Assembly: GCF_007680605.1 (NCBI RefSeq) | Contig: NZ_VEIO01000002.1 | Span: forward strand, 248,001-312,000 | From: Paenibacillus xylanexedens | Lineage (GTDB): Bacteria; Bacillota; Bacilli; Paenibacillales; Paenibacillaceae | Reading direction: 5' to 3' | DNA length: 64,000 bases | Part shown: positions 1-9,241 of the stretch, piece after piece | Layout: every line of letters begins with the position of its first letter | Position numbering within the stretch: the stretch's first letter is position 1 | Made by a program: the position numbers and the translations under genes | The notes under the pieces: generated by a model | Told to the model about the DNA's origin: nothing | Databases searched by the model: none | Seen by the model: only the letters and a program-made list of their open reading frames with translations

Positions 1-898
1 TATCCAGCAGTTCTCTGGACGAATTCGAGAGATGAAGAGACGTATTCTTTACCTTGAAAAGCGTAGTATTAAAACGATCAATCATCGAGTTAAACTTCTC
101 GTTGATTACCCCGAGATCATCGTGTCCTGTCCGAATTGCAACGTTCAGGTTACCTGTGCTTACTTCTTCAATGCCTTTCATGAGGTCACGAATCGGGCGC
201 ATGGTTTTTTTCAGCATAATAAATTGCAGTACCATGAACAGAATCAGGAAACCAACCAGGTACATCAAGCCGTACATAAGCAATTTGTTAAGTCCGTTAG
301 GGACTGCACTTGCATCGACATCAAAGTAGAGAGCTGCGTAGATGGAGCCGTCTGCTTTTTTGATTGGATACATCAGTGTTGTCCATGTACCGAAATCATC
401 GGTATAAAAATCACTAAATGCAGGTTTACCCGTTGCATTCATATCATCTATACCATGTTCAATCTGTTTGGATAACGGATAGTTTGTGCCGGGCAAATAC
501 TTGTCTTTCTCGAATGGTTCGACCAGACTCGTTGGAATCGCATAAATGGGAGCCCCGTTATTTTCGTCCAGCTGCGAACTGAAAATGTAAGCTTGCGCGA
601 TATTGGGATTAAAGGTGTGGATGGAATCCAGATACTCCCGCAGTTTACTCTGATATGTATCGGAATAACTCTTTTCGGATGTGGCTTGTTCGACCTGACT
701 TGTGTCCAGATCCTGAGACCATTTCAAGGTTGTGATCTCGGCTTGATCTTGCAGTTGCTTGATTAGTATGCTTTTTTGCAACTGATAAGCTGCAGTGATC
801 AGAATAATTCCAATCAGAGCGATGCTCCCGAATGAAATGATCAGATTTTTGACGAAAAATGGCATGGTACTCCAGCGAAGCTTTTTAAACAAGGTCAT
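1..898 (-). CDS. Methyl-accepting chemotaxis protein, N-terminal part (cut by window edge)
   Basis: Read by hand from the reverse strand: an ATG at 898 with a CAGGAGGAGT ribosome site just upstream, open to the window start (about 299 codons, no stop). The protein starts MTLFKKLRWSTMPFFVKN, has a first membrane segment at about residues 15-35, an extracellular ligand-binding region, a second membrane segment at about 205-228, and a HAMP segment (KTMRPIRDLMKGIEEVSTGN). It ends in the start of a helical region (LFKVKNTSLHLSNSSRELLD) that looks like the beginning of a chemoreceptor signalling domain. Role: transmembrane sensor feeding CheA/CheW. A histidine kinase cannot be fully excluded because the C-terminus lies outside the window. 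Confidence 0.75.
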   Translation of the reverse strand, partial: MTLFKKLRWSTMPFFVKNLIISFGSIALIGIILITAAYQLQKSILIKQLQDQAEITTLKWSQDLDTSQVEQATSEKSYSDTYQSKLREYLDSIHTFNPNIAQAYIFSSQLDENNGAPIYAIPTSLVEPFEKDKYLPGTNYPLSKQIEHGIDDMNATGKPAFSDFYTDDFGTWTTLMYPIKKADGSIYAALYFDVDASAVPNGLNKLLMYGLMYLVGFLILFMVLQFIMLKKTMRPIRDLMKGIEEVSTGNLNVAIRTGHDDLGVINEKFNSMIDRFNTTLFKVKNTSLHLSNSSRELLD

Positions 899-1511
899 TC
901 ACTCCTCCTGTAAAATTAAAAGGACTTCACCTGGACGTCGTATACGTTGCGTATGTCGTTGCCATTACAATGAATGGACTTCCTCAATGGCTTGGAAATG
1001 CTTTTATGGTGCTACGGAAAAAAATAAAAATACTAAACGATACTCATTTTAATATTCACGTATATGAAATCCAGGTAAGTTCTACTCCTCACTTATATCG
1101 TTATTTCGACATATTAATGTTAGGTTTATCTACTAAAATAGGACTTATGAACCGGAACCTTTGAATTACATTTTAATTTTTGCGTAAAAAATTTCATATA
1201 AATGGATGTTCGTTGGAAAATCGGAGAACCAGTATCTAAGCAGAACATATGGTGTGAGATTTGATTTAAGGTTCACTAAAGGTTTGCCCTCTATCATGGT
1301 TTTACAAGCCTCAGTTGCTTACTGGGACGTGTCTTGAAACCTACTGAAGTGCATCTTTTACCGCCTTTTCGCCCCCTGCTGCGTCACTTTCTCTTGACGT
1401 GCCCCGGCACGCCTGCGGAAAACTTCCTGGCTTGGAACGAAAATGCAGCAAAATTGGCTTCCTTCAGCGTTTTCAGACACGCCCTAGAAAACCAAAAGGA
1501 GGAATTATCGT
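899..1511. other. Non-coding gap with a possibly structured cotH leader
   Basis: This is the divergent gap between the truncated chemoreceptor (-) and the CotH-like gene (+). No convincing ORF was found. The last 140 bases before the TTG start hold several small hairpins: CGTCA/TGACG (1382-1399), CGTGCC/GGCACG (1398-1411, mutually exclusive with the first), and a GAAAAC/GTTTTC pairing (1418-1423 with 1469-1474) that encloses TTCC/GGAA (1424-1437). I do not recognise a known riboswitch class. Confidence 0.4.
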
Positions 1512-3518
1512 TTGAAGCATTTATTACGAAAAGTTTCAATTACGGCACTGTCCGTAGCGTTGGTAGGCTCTTCTTATGGACTGATTGTGAATCCGAATGC
1601 GGTATGGGCCGCAGAGGCATCTACAGCAGCGAAAAGTAAGGGGGTCACAAAGGCTTATGAGTCGCTCTTTCAAACCGATAACGTGATTGACGTGAAAATT
1701 ACGATTGACGAAGCCGATTGGAAAAGCATGCTAGAGAGCCCGATGGATAAGGATTACAAGAATGTCAGTGTTGAAGTGGATGGCAACAAGCTCGACAATG
1801 TCGGTTTTTCCACCAAAGGAAACCTGACTCTGATGTCGGTTTCTTCCATGAAGGATTCAGACCGCTACAGCTTCAGACTGAAATTCGACAAGTATGATAA
1901 AACACAAACACTGCTTGGTCTGGACAAGATGGTACTGAACAACAATTTTAGCGATCCCTCTTATATGCGCGAGGTGCTCCATTATGAAGCGCTGCGCAGC
2001 ATTGGCATGGATGTGCCTATGACGAATTACGTCAATCTGTATATCAACGGGGAACTGGCCGGTTTCTACACAGGTGTGGAAGCGGTAGACGACAGTTACC
2101 TGGAGCGCAATTACGGTGAAAGCTATAAAGATGGCGTCCTCTATGACACAGAAGAAAAAAGTTATCTTCAATACAAAGATGGCAGCGATTACAGCACTCT
2201 CACCAAGGATTTGGGAACGGACAAGGATAAGGCCAAGCTCAAAAACTTTATCAAAACCTTAAACGACATGCCCGCAGGTGAAAAAGGAGACATCGAAAGC
2301 GTGCTGGATGTTGATTCCGCTCTTCAATATATTGCTGGTAACGTTATACTGGGCAATTACGACAGTTACAACGGAGAGAAAGGGCACAACTACATGCTGT
2401 ACAGCGATGCCAACGGCAAATTCACCGTTGTACCTTGGGATTTCAACATGTCCTTTAACGGTTTAGGTTTCGGTGGCGGTGGCCGTAATCAGGCCGGAGC
2501 GTCTACCACAGCAGTGAATACGAACGCAACGAATGTATCGGTAGACGAGCCTGTACTGGGTATTCGCATGGATCAGGTGCCGATGATTAATAATTTGCTT
2601 GCGGTGCCGGAATACAAAGCGAAGTATCTTGCCTACGTCAACGAGTTGACCGACTATCTGGAAGGGATCCAGGATCGCATTACAAGTCTGGCAGTTGAGA
2701 TTCGTCCGTATATTGAAGCAGACCCGACCAAGTTTTACACAACGGAGCAATTCGAATCCAACATTGTTTATTCCGCAACTACAGATGCAGCAGGTAGTAT
2801 GGGAACACCCCCTGAAGGATTCGAGGGCATGACTCCGCCGGAAGGGATGGAAGGCATGATGCCTCCAGAGGGCTTCGAAGGCTTCACTCCGCCGAATGGG
2901 ATGACTCCTCCCGCTCTATCGGAGACAACTGCAGGAGACAATACATCTGGTGCGGATGCCAGCAACGATAATATGCCAACTCGTCCGGGAGGTAACTTTG
3001 GCGGCTTCGGGATAAATATGGGACTCATGACAGCGGGTTCGTTAACAACCTTTGCCCTTAACCGCCTTGCCAATCTGCAGGAACAGCTGGGCCGTGAAGT
3101 GACTCCATTGCCTGACACATCTGACGATGAGACAAGCTCAAACGGCTCTGACGGGACGACAAATCAAACCATTACTGTTTCACTGGACGGTAAGAAGATT
3201 ACTTTTCCCGATCAGAATCCCTTGGTACAAGATGGTCGTGTGATGGTTCCCGTCAACGCTCTCCTTGAAGCGCTCGGTGCTGAAGTGAAGTGGAATCCAG
3301 CAACCAAAACCGTAACAGCCGTTCTGAATGACCAGACGTTTGTTCTCCAGATCGGCAGCAACACAGTAACAGTGAATGGTGAGACACTCCAGATGGATAC
3401 ATCGAGCATTATTCAAAACAATCGTACGCTGGTTCCATTGCGCTTCATCTCGGAAGGGTTGGGATTGAAGGTGGATTGGAACGCAGCCGATGCATTGGTG
3501 AGTCTGACATCAGAATAG
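1512..3518 (+). CDS. Secreted CotH-like protein kinase with C-terminal copper-amine-oxidase-like stalk domain
   Basis: TTG start at 1512 chosen because AAAGGAGG lies at the right distance upstream. 668 aa. Residues 1-33 form a Sec signal peptide ending in AVWAA. Residues about 50-330 form a CotH kinase-like domain: spore-coat CotH proteins are atypical kinases that phosphorylate secreted or coat proteins, and the VPWDFNMSF motif with its aspartate fits their catalytic core. Residues about 430-475 are a Pro/Glu/Gly/Met-rich linker with repeats of the type PPEGFEGM and PPEGMEGM. Residues about 550-668 match the copper-amine-oxidase N-terminal-like domain common on Paenibacillus exoproteins (DGRVMVPVNALLEALG; NRTLVPLRFISEGLG). 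It sits alone, with a terminator-like hairpin behind it. Substrate unknown; a coat role is not implied by the sequence. Confidence 0.85.
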   Translation: MKHLLRKVSITALSVALVGSSYGLIVNPNAVWAAEASTAAKSKGVTKAYESLFQTDNVIDVKITIDEADWKSMLESPMDKDYKNVSVEVDGNKLDNVGFSTKGNLTLMSVSSMKDSDRYSFRLKFDKYDKTQTLLGLDKMVLNNNFSDPSYMREVLHYEALRSIGMDVPMTNYVNLYINGELAGFYTGVEAVDDSYLERNYGESYKDGVLYDTEEKSYLQYKDGSDYSTLTKDLGTDKDKAKLKNFIKTLNDMPAGEKGDIESVLDVDSALQYIAGNVILGNYDSYNGEKGHNYMLYSDANGKFTVVPWDFNMSFNGLGFGGGGRNQAGASTTAVNTNATNVSVDEPVLGIRMDQVPMINNLLAVPEYKAKYLAYVNELTDYLEGIQDRITSLAVEIRPYIEADPTKFYTTEQFESNIVYSATTDAAGSMGTPPEGFEGMTPPEGMEGMMPPEGFEGFTPPNGMTPPALSETTAGDNTSGADASNDNMPTRPGGNFGGFGINMGLMTAGSLTTFALNRLANLQEQLGREVTPLPDTSDDETSSNGSDGTTNQTITVSLDGKKITFPDQNPLVQDGRVMVPVNALLEALGAEVKWNPATKTVTAVLNDQTFVLQIGSNTVTVNGETLQMDTSSIIQNNRTLVPLRFISEGLGLKVDWNAADALVSLTSE

Positions 3519-3591
3519 AAAACCCGGGTGGGTTAACCGGATCAACAAGAGCAAGCAAGTGAGCGAGCGATTGTAAAATTCCCCGCCAAGT

Positions 3592-3632
3592 CGTATCTTC
3601 CTCCTGATAAGCGGAGGGGGTACGGCTTTATT
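3592..3632 (+). terminator. Rho-independent terminator after the cotH-like gene
   Basis: CGTA-tcttCCTCC pairs with GGAGG-gggTACG around the loop TGATAAGC, with one bulge and G-U pairs, and is followed by a T-rich tail (GCTTTATTTGG). Confidence 0.65.
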
Positions 3633-3800
3633 TGGTTTACTTTCCATAACGAAGAGTTATCTGCACTTTCAGGACATATGGCATGTAATTATTACTGCTA
3701 ATATCCCAGCCCTATACATCTTTTTACACAATTACGGAAAATGCGTAAACGACTAGCTAATATTTTAGAAAAAATGTGATAAAAGTCACAGTTTAATTAT

Positions 3801-3827
3801 TAAAAATGTGTATACCACCGCCGATAA
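3801..3827 (+). promoter_or_regulatory. Sigma-D (flagellar/chemotaxis) promoter
   Basis: TAAA at 3801-3804, a 15-base spacer, then GCCGATAA at 3820-3827. This is an exact match to the sigma-D/sigma-28 consensus TAAA-N15-GCCGATAA. It lies 80 bases upstream of the chemoreceptor start at 3907 and puts that gene in the motility regulon. Confidence 0.9.
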
Positions 3828-3906
3828 GTCTATATGTGAATTCTCCAGGCAGAACGGAGTCTGCCGGAGATCAAGACAATTTAATCGTGAAAAGGGTGGC
3901 TCACAC

Positions 3907-5595
3907 ATGCGTAGCATGAGCATTGGTACTAAAATCAGTTTGATCGTGATCGGCATTTTTATGTTGTTCTCCTCGGCTGTAGCGGTCAGCGTCGTGATGG
4001 AGATGAGAGATGGCATTAAGACCTTCGCTACCGAAAAGGCAAAACGGGACCTCAAGATGGCAAATCACATCTTGTCATATAAATACCCTGGAGACTGGGC
4101 CATTAAAGATGGGCAGTTGTACAAAGGCGATGCATTGCTGGAAGAAAATTTTGATCTCGTGGATGAAATCGGCAACGCATCAGGGGATACCGTGACCATT
4201 TTTCGCGGAGATGAACGAATCGCTACGAATGTAATGGTTGACGGGAAACGCGCCACAGGCACGAAGGTGTCCGAACAGGTGGCACAGACCGTTTTGCAGA
4301 AGGGGGAAAAGTATTTCGGGGAAGCCGTTGTTGTCGGACAGAAGACTCAAACCGCGTATGAACCCATTAAAAATGCATCTGGAGAGATTATCGGTATTTT
4401 CTATGTGGGTGCTTCCCAATCATTAATTGATGTGATTATCTCTTCGTTTCTTCGAACCTTTCTCATCGTCGTGGGTATTGCAATGTTGATTGCCATTGTG
4501 TTGATCGTTTGGTACGTCCGCAGGGTGAGAGCCAGAATTAATCGGGTATCCCTTGCCATTAAACGTGCGGGAACGGGAGACTTCACTCAACCAGTGGTCG
4601 ATCATGTTAGAGATGAGATTGGTATGCTAGGTGCAGGTTACAATGAAATGAGAAGCAGCTTGCAGGGCATTATTCAAGGCGGGCTGGACGCAGCAGACAA
4701 AGCAGGTCATTCCACGGGATTGCTGCTACAGATTGCGGAACAGACCGCAAGTGTGTCAGAACGGATTGCTGTCTCTGTCGAACAGGTTGCGCGAGGGGCC
4801 GAAAGTCAGACAGTAAGTACGGAAGAGAATCTACAAGCGATGGAAGAGGTGGCTATCGGCGTACAGCGCATAGCAGATAGAGCTTCCAGCATTGCAGATG
4901 CCGCGGTGTACTCAAGGGAGCAAGCGGATACTGGAGGACAAGCGGTACAGCTAACGGTGGAACAGATGGCGGCCATTGAAGCTTCCGTCCGTGCAACGGA
5001 TGAAGTGATTCGTATGCTGGAGGAGAAGTCTGCCCAGATCGGTCAGATGGTATCTGCTATTCATGACATTGCAGGCCAGACGAATCTGCTCGCGCTTAAT
5101 GCTTCCATCGAGGCGGCAAGAGCGGGAGAGCAAGGCAGAGGTTTTGCCGTTGTATCTACCGAAGTGCGGAAGCTGGCTGAGCAGGCCGGGCAGTCGTCGA
5201 GCCAGATTGAAGCGCTTGTCGGAGCGATGGAACAGGACATGCTGCATTCCTTGGCAGCGATGGCCAAAGTGAAGCAAGAAGTAAGTGAAGGTTTGCGACT
5301 TACCAAAGAAACCGAACAAAGCTTTACCCAGATTCGGGATACGAACCTGCGCATTGCAACAGAGATCGAAGATATGGCGGCGACCAGTGAAGAGATGTCG
5401 GCAGGTGTAGAGCAGATTGTGGCATCCGTGAACGAGATCGCACGTCATGCACAGACGGCCAGCGCCAATTCTCAGCATGCCGCCGGGTCTGTACAAGAGC
5501 AACTCAAATCTGTGGAGCAGATCAAAGAGTCCGCAGCGATGCTGTCTGACGTTTCGGCAGAACTGCAAGCATCCCTGAAACCTTTCAAGATCTAA
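3907..5595 (+). CDS. Methyl-accepting chemotaxis protein with single Cache-type sensor domain
   Basis: ATG at 3907 chosen over an upstream in-frame ATG because AAAGGGTGG precedes it and the sigma-D promoter lies between the two. 562 aa. Membrane segment at about residues 8-29, then an extracellular single-Cache-like domain of about 150 residues ending IGIFYVGAS (typical of sCache sensors), a second membrane segment at about 178-203, HAMP, and a long helical signalling domain. The conserved hairpin tip reads [29 protein letters not shown]. Role: inner-membrane chemoreceptor signalling to CheA/CheW. A terminator follows directly, so it appears monocistronic. Confidence 0.95.
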   Translation: MRSMSIGTKISLIVIGIFMLFSSAVAVSVVMEMRDGIKTFATEKAKRDLKMANHILSYKYPGDWAIKDGQLYKGDALLEENFDLVDEIGNASGDTVTIFRGDERIATNVMVDGKRATGTKVSEQVAQTVLQKGEKYFGEAVVVGQKTQTAYEPIKNASGEIIGIFYVGASQSLIDVIISSFLRTFLIVVGIAMLIAIVLIVWYVRRVRARINRVSLAIKRAGTGDFTQPVVDHVRDEIGMLGAGYNEMRSSLQGIIQGGLDAADKAGHSTGLLLQIAEQTASVSERIAVSVEQVARGAESQTVSTEENLQAMEEVAIGVQRIADRASSIADAAVYSREQADTGGQAVQLTVEQMAAIEASVRATDEVIRMLEEKSAQIGQMVSAIHDIAGQTNLLALNASIEAARAGEQGRGFAVVSTEVRKLAEQAGQSSSQIEALVGAMEQDMLHSLAAMAKVKQEVSEGLRLTKETEQSFTQIRDTNLRIATEIEDMAATSEEMSAGVEQIVASVNEIARHAQTASANSQHAAGSVQEQLKSVEQIKESAAMLSDVSAELQASLKPFKI

Positions 5596-5660
5596 CATGC
5601 ACCCTGAACTTCTTGGCCTTTCAAACACGATCCACCTACAGATTGAAGTGAATTTGCATC

Positions 5661-5688
5661 AAGTCCACCTGCGGGTGGACTTTTATTT
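5661..5688 (+). terminator. Rho-independent terminator after the chemoreceptor
   Basis: Perfect 9-bp stem AAGTCCACC / GGTGGACTT with loop TGCG, followed by TTATTTAC. Confidence 0.85.
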
Positions 5689-5764
5689 ACTTTGGGCTGG
5701 TTATACTGTTCCTAGACGGAGCGGTAAGAAGAGAAGATAAATGAAAGAAAGCGAGGAATGTTAG

Positions 5765-6211
5765 ATGTTGAATATGGTGATTACAGGTTTGATTATTGTA
5801 TTGTTATCGATGAGGGAAAAAGAGGTTAAGCTTGATCGCATGTGGATGCTGCCTGTGATTGTTGCGGTCGCAATCTTTTTCAATATATCCCAAGTACCTC
5901 TTACAGGATTGACGTTGCTATTTTACATTATGTTTCTGGTCATTGGCTGCGGGGTAGGCTTGTGGCGTGCCTGGATGGAACGGTTGCGGGTGGATACGGT
6001 GACTGGCAAAGTGATGTCTAAAGGTTCCATGGGCACAGCTATTGTACTTATCATCATCATGTTTGTTAAACATTACATCAGCACACTGGATGTCCATCAC
6101 AGCGTGGTTGCTCTGAGCAGTGCATTGTTATTTATACCGCTTGGAAGTATTGCCGCGCGTCGGTTTATCATTTATTATCGGGTTCGTCACATGCAAGCTG
6201 TCAAGGGATAG
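5765..6211 (+). CDS. CcdC-like (DUF1453) integral membrane protein
   Basis: 148 aa, almost wholly hydrophobic, with four to five predicted membrane helices (about residues 1-15, 25-42, 48-68, 95-112, 118-135) separated by short basic loops. The early REKEVKLDRMWMLPV segment and overall layout resemble CcdC/DUF1453 membrane proteins of Firmicutes; that match is from memory. AAGCGAGG precedes the ATG. It lies about 95 bases upstream of a two-component operon in the same direction and could be co-transcribed. Function unknown. Confidence 0.6.
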   Translation: MLNMVITGLIIVLLSMREKEVKLDRMWMLPVIVAVAIFFNISQVPLTGLTLLFYIMFLVIGCGVGLWRAWMERLRVDTVTGKVMSKGSMGTAIVLIIIMFVKHYISTLDVHHSVVALSSALLFIPLGSIAARRFIIYYRVRHMQAVKG

Positions 6212-6305
6212 TTCAATCAACGTATAGCTAAAATTACACTGGAATCCTTACGAGAAGTCACCCGATCAGGCTTGGTGGATTCAAGGTGATGCGAAAGGAA
6301 TACTT

Positions 6306-7550
6306 ATGCGGAATCAATTTGTCACGTTGGATAACATACGAAAATTTATGGCTGATCATACAGGGGATATGATTCTCAGTCTGTTGCTGCTGTATAATCT
6401 GGTCAGTCCAATGGAACCATTCACCTGGCTCGGTTTATGTGCAGGTCTGGTTATCCGTTTACCTTACTTTGTACTGGTCTGGACACCGAACTGGTTAAAA
6501 AAAGATCGGATTCGTACGATCATGATTGGTTTAACCTGGGCGGCTACGCTTCTCTATGCAGCATGGTTCCATGCAGAGTACCGCATTTTTGAGCTTACCT
6601 TTTATCTCATCGGATATGCCGCGTTGAATCTGCCCGTATTCCGTTCCTGGTGGCTGGGTTTAATCATTCTCGTGGGTAACGGGCTATTATTATATGCCGC
6701 TGGAGTGGAGTTACATCTGATTTGGTTATATACGATGGCTTATATTGTCACGTACATTTTCTGCTGGGGAGCACGGATCAAGCGGGAAAGCAGGCGAGAG
6801 AGTGAACGTCATTATGCCGAATTACAGGCCGTACATGCCGAATTGAGCCAGGCGCATGACGAGCTTCAGCATACGCATGAAGAATTGGAACGGGCAACCG
6901 TTCGTTTAATGCACTATGCGGTGCTTGAAGAGCGGGGACGAATATCGATGGATTTGCACGATAGTATCGGAAATCGTCTGACATCGGCCATTGTGCAGCT
7001 TCAAGCCATTCCTTATATGATGAAGGTAGACGCGACTGAAGCGGATAAAGCCATTGGCACCGTGCTGGATGTGGTGCGGCAAAGCTTGCAGGAAGTGCGG
7101 ACGGTGGCTCACCAGATGGGGAGTAGCGAAGCAGGGCTTGGATTAGTTGCGCTGAACAGTCTGGTCAATGAAGTACAGAAGCTAACAGGTTGTTCCATTG
7201 AACTGCGCTATGCTGGGCCAAAGGAAGCGTGGACGGAGGAGACGTCCGAACTACTGTACCGTATTCTACAGGAGGCCTTATCGAACATTATTCGTCATGC
7301 CCAGGCTACCCAAGTAAGCGTACATATCAAGGAACAGGAAGAGGATCTGTTCATGCAGGTAGAGGATAACGGCGTATTCATCCAGCAACAACCGCTTGTA
7401 CCGGGTTTTGGTTTATCCAGTATGAAAGCAAGGTGTGAAAGGGCTGGAGGATCACTGACTATCGAAGCGATCCATCCGCACGGGATGAAGCTGATTGTCT
7501 GCATTCCACATGGCGGCATAAAATCGGCAACAGGAGGTGGTGAGTCATGA
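6306..7550 (+). CDS. Sensor histidine kinase of the NarL/DesK type (HisKA_3)
   Basis: 414 aa. Several N-terminal membrane helices (about residues 20-155) replace an extracellular sensor, followed by a coiled coil (about 165-200) and a HisKA_3 dimerisation domain with phospho-accepting His218 in MDLHDSIGNRLT. The ATPase domain shows the N box (LSNIIRHAQATQ) and VEDNGV, then GFGLSSMKARCE. The intramembrane-sensing layout fits DesK/LiaS-like kinases responding to envelope state or lipids. AAAGGAA precedes the ATG. The last codons overlap the response-regulator start (ATGA), so the two are translationally coupled. Confidence 0.9.
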   Translation: MRNQFVTLDNIRKFMADHTGDMILSLLLLYNLVSPMEPFTWLGLCAGLVIRLPYFVLVWTPNWLKKDRIRTIMIGLTWAATLLYAAWFHAEYRIFELTFYLIGYAALNLPVFRSWWLGLIILVGNGLLLYAAGVELHLIWLYTMAYIVTYIFCWGARIKRESRRESERHYAELQAVHAELSQAHDELQHTHEELERATVRLMHYAVLEERGRISMDLHDSIGNRLTSAIVQLQAIPYMMKVDATEADKAIGTVLDVVRQSLQEVRTVAHQMGSSEAGLGLVALNSLVNEVQKLTGCSIELRYAGPKEAWTEETSELLYRILQEALSNIIRHAQATQVSVHIKEQEEDLFMQVEDNGVFIQQQPLVPGFGLSSMKARCERAGGSLTIEAIHPHGMKLIVCIPHGGIKSATGGGES

Positions 7551-8266
7551 CAGAGCAACCAATCATTCGTGTGCTTCTGGTGGATGACCAGCATCTGGTC
7601 AGGCATGGGTTACGTTTTATAATTAATGCCCAGCAAGATATGGAAGTGGTTGGTGAGGCAGGGAGCGGACATGAGGCGGTGAGGCTCGCGGCAGAGTTAG
7701 ACCCCCACGTCGTGTTTATGGATGTGCAGATGGAGGACGGTGACGGACTGGAAGCCACACAGGCTTTAATGGATTTGCAGCCCGAATGCAAGGTTGTCAT
7801 ATTAACGACGTTTGATCAAGAAGATTACGTATATCAGGGAATACGTGCCGGGGCAGTAGGTTATCTGCTGAAGGACGCCGCGCCGGAAGAACTGATTGAT
7901 GCGGTCAGGGCGGCTTATCGCGGTGAAGCGATCTACAGAACCGCTGTTGCTGCGAAGGTGATCGGCATTGCAGTACGATCCCCCGAAACATCAGCCCAGG
8001 ACGAAAAAAAGGCAAGAGAAGCTGAGAATCCAACCTTCGGACAGGAAACGAGAGAGCTCGCACCACTCGCAGATGCCTTCACGGGACGTGAACTTGAAGT
8101 GTTGCAACAAATGGCTTACGGGCTAAGGAATGAAGAGATTGCCCGAAAGTTGTTCATTGGCGAAAGCACCGTAAAGACGCATGTGCACCGCATTCTGCAG
8201 AAGATTCAGGTGGACGATCGGACGCAGGCAGTGGTTTTTGCCATTCGAAACGGTTATGTAAAATAA
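7547..8266 (+). CDS. NarL/LuxR-family response regulator
   Basis: 239 aa. Receiver domain at residues about 7-125 with acidic pair DD (14-15), phospho-acceptor Asp59 in VFMDVQM and the conserved Lys in LLKDAAPEEL. A variable linker (about 140-170) leads to a C-terminal LuxR helix-turn-helix (FTGRELEVLQQMAYGLRNEE... STVKTHVHRILQK). It is the partner of the overlapping kinase. The CcdC-like gene upstream could be part of the same unit. A terminator follows. Confidence 0.93.
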   Translation: MTEQPIIRVLLVDDQHLVRHGLRFIINAQQDMEVVGEAGSGHEAVRLAAELDPHVVFMDVQMEDGDGLEATQALMDLQPECKVVILTTFDQEDYVYQGIRAGAVGYLLKDAAPEELIDAVRAAYRGEAIYRTAVAAKVIGIAVRSPETSAQDEKKAREAENPTFGQETRELAPLADAFTGRELEVLQQMAYGLRNEEIARKLFIGESTVKTHVHRILQKIQVDDRTQAVVFAIRNGYVK

Positions 8267-8303
8267 GCATACACATGTAGGATTACAAATCGAATTTGAA
8301 ATA

Positions 8304-8344
8304 GGCCCTGTACCGTTCAAGCGGTTCAGGGCCTTCTGCTTTTG
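8304..8344 (+). terminator. Terminator between convergent genes
   Basis: GGCCCTG-t-ACCG / CGGT-t-CAGGGCC with loop TTCAAG, then a T-rich tail. On the reverse strand the same hairpin is followed by TATTTC, so it may also serve the small ORF at 8375-8695. Confidence 0.75.
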
Positions 8345-8374
8345 TCGGATAGGTTGGTTGCTTTCTTTTCGTGG

Positions 8375-8695
8375 TTAACGTTCGGCCTTGTAATCCGTGT
8401 GATCCTTGTGTTTGGATGGATCAGCCGCACGCGCAGGACGTGAGTGAGCTTCAGTACGTTCAGTGCTCGTTTGCTGAGGTGAGTAGAAGTTAATGATATC
8501 GTCAACCGTGGAAAATACGACGTGTTCACTGGATTTATAATGATCTGTTGGAATAAAAACCTCTTTTCTGTAATGGATATAAGTGTAAGGAAGGTGTTTA
8601 TACGAATACTCCGATGACAGAATAACCTTTCTATCGCTGTTATCCCCAGATTTTTTGATTCCCTTTTCCAAAAGGGAAAATCCGGTGATAAGCAT
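8375..8695 (-). CDS. Small hypothetical protein (uncertain)
   Basis: 106 aa, hydrophilic, rich in Ser, His, Lys and Tyr, no signal peptide or membrane helix (MLITGFSLLEKGIKKSG... ending TDYKAER). I do not recognise a family. In favour: it fills a 600-base gap between two terminators, and the hairpin at 8304-8333 sits just beyond its stop. Against: only a weak ribosome site (GGAAG close to the ATG). A perfect 8-bp hairpin (AGCTTTCT/AGAAAGCT, 8709-8727) lies just upstream of its start and might affect translation. Confidence 0.4.
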   Translation of the reverse strand: MLITGFSLLEKGIKKSGDNSDRKVILSSEYSYKHLPYTYIHYRKEVFIPTDHYKSSEHVVFSTVDDIINFYSPQQTSTERTEAHSRPARAADPSKHKDHTDYKAER

Positions 8696-8849
8696 ATGCT
8701 TCCGATGTAGCTTTCTTTCAGAAAGCTTTCAGGCGAACGCTTCGCTTATCCAGGTTTTCTCTGTCCTCTCCGTTATTGTATAAACGGAAAATCCGAACTT
8801 ATATAGGAATTTGTGTAGAGAAAAGCAACAAAAAGTAAGCGTCATTGGG

Positions 8850-8880
8850 CATAAATAAAGGGCTGCCGGAGGCAGCCCTC
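8850..8880 (-). terminator. Terminator of the cold-shock gene
   Basis: GGGCTGCC / GGCAGCCC with a 3-base loop (8860-8878). Read on the minus strand it is followed by TTTATTTATG. Confidence 0.85.
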
Positions 8881-8887
8881 GTATCAA

Positions 8888-9088
8888 TTACAGTTTAGTA
8901 ACGTTCTCCGCTTGTGGGCCACGGTTACCTTGAGTTACTTCGAACTCGACACGTTGTCCTTCGTCCAACGTTTTGTAACCTTCACCTTGAATTGCGCTGA
9001 AGTGAACGAATACGTCTGTTCCTTCTTCAGTTTCGATGAAGCCAAATCCTTTGTCTGCGTTGAACCATTTTACTGTACCTGTTTGCAT
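8888..9088 (-). CDS. Cold-shock protein (CspA family)
   Basis: 66 aa single cold-shock domain beginning [19 protein letters not shown], with RNP1 (KGFGFIE) and RNP2 (VFVHFSAI) RNA-binding motifs. It is a single-stranded nucleic acid chaperone of the cytoplasm. ATG at 9088 is preceded by TTGGAGGAATC. A longer in-frame reading to 9193 is leader, not protein. The gene has its own promoter, a leader of about 115 bases and its own terminator. Confidence 0.97.
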   Translation of the reverse strand: MQTGTVKWFNADKGFGFIETEEGTDVFVHFSAIQGEGYKTLDEGQRVEFEVTQGNRGPQAENVTKL

Positions 9089-9212
9089 GTGATTCCTCCA
9101 AAAATAATAAGTTTTGTACGACCATTGGTATGAGCAGTATTTCATTCTGATATGAATGCTCATTCGGTAGTTAAACCGTGACGTTCTGTCCACTAATGTA
9201 TCGACCTATATC

Positions 9213-9241
9213 ATCATAGCATGCGTACCAATATAAGTCAA
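9213..9241 (-). promoter_or_regulatory. Sigma-A promoter of the cold-shock gene
   Basis: On the minus strand TTGACT, 17 bases, TATGAT. This implies a 5' leader of about 115 bases before the ATG at 9088, in line with the long regulatory leaders usual for csp genes. Confidence 0.8.

Noticed and set aside
1261..1345. c-di-GMP-I riboswitch, suggested by GAGGGCAAACC on the minus strand
   Set aside because: The remaining conserved blocks and stems of the riboswitch are missing on either strand.
1334..1639. ORF of 101 codons overlapping the start of the CotH-like gene
   Set aside because: Different frame from a gene with a clear signal peptide and ribosome site; no recognisable domain.
3808..3906. 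N-terminal extension of the chemoreceptor
   Set aside because: The sigma-D promoter lies at its beginning and a good ribosome site precedes ATG 3907.
9089..9193. N-terminal extension of the cold-shock protein
   Set aside because: It corresponds to the transcribed leader; the family starts at the ATG at 9088 after GGAGG.
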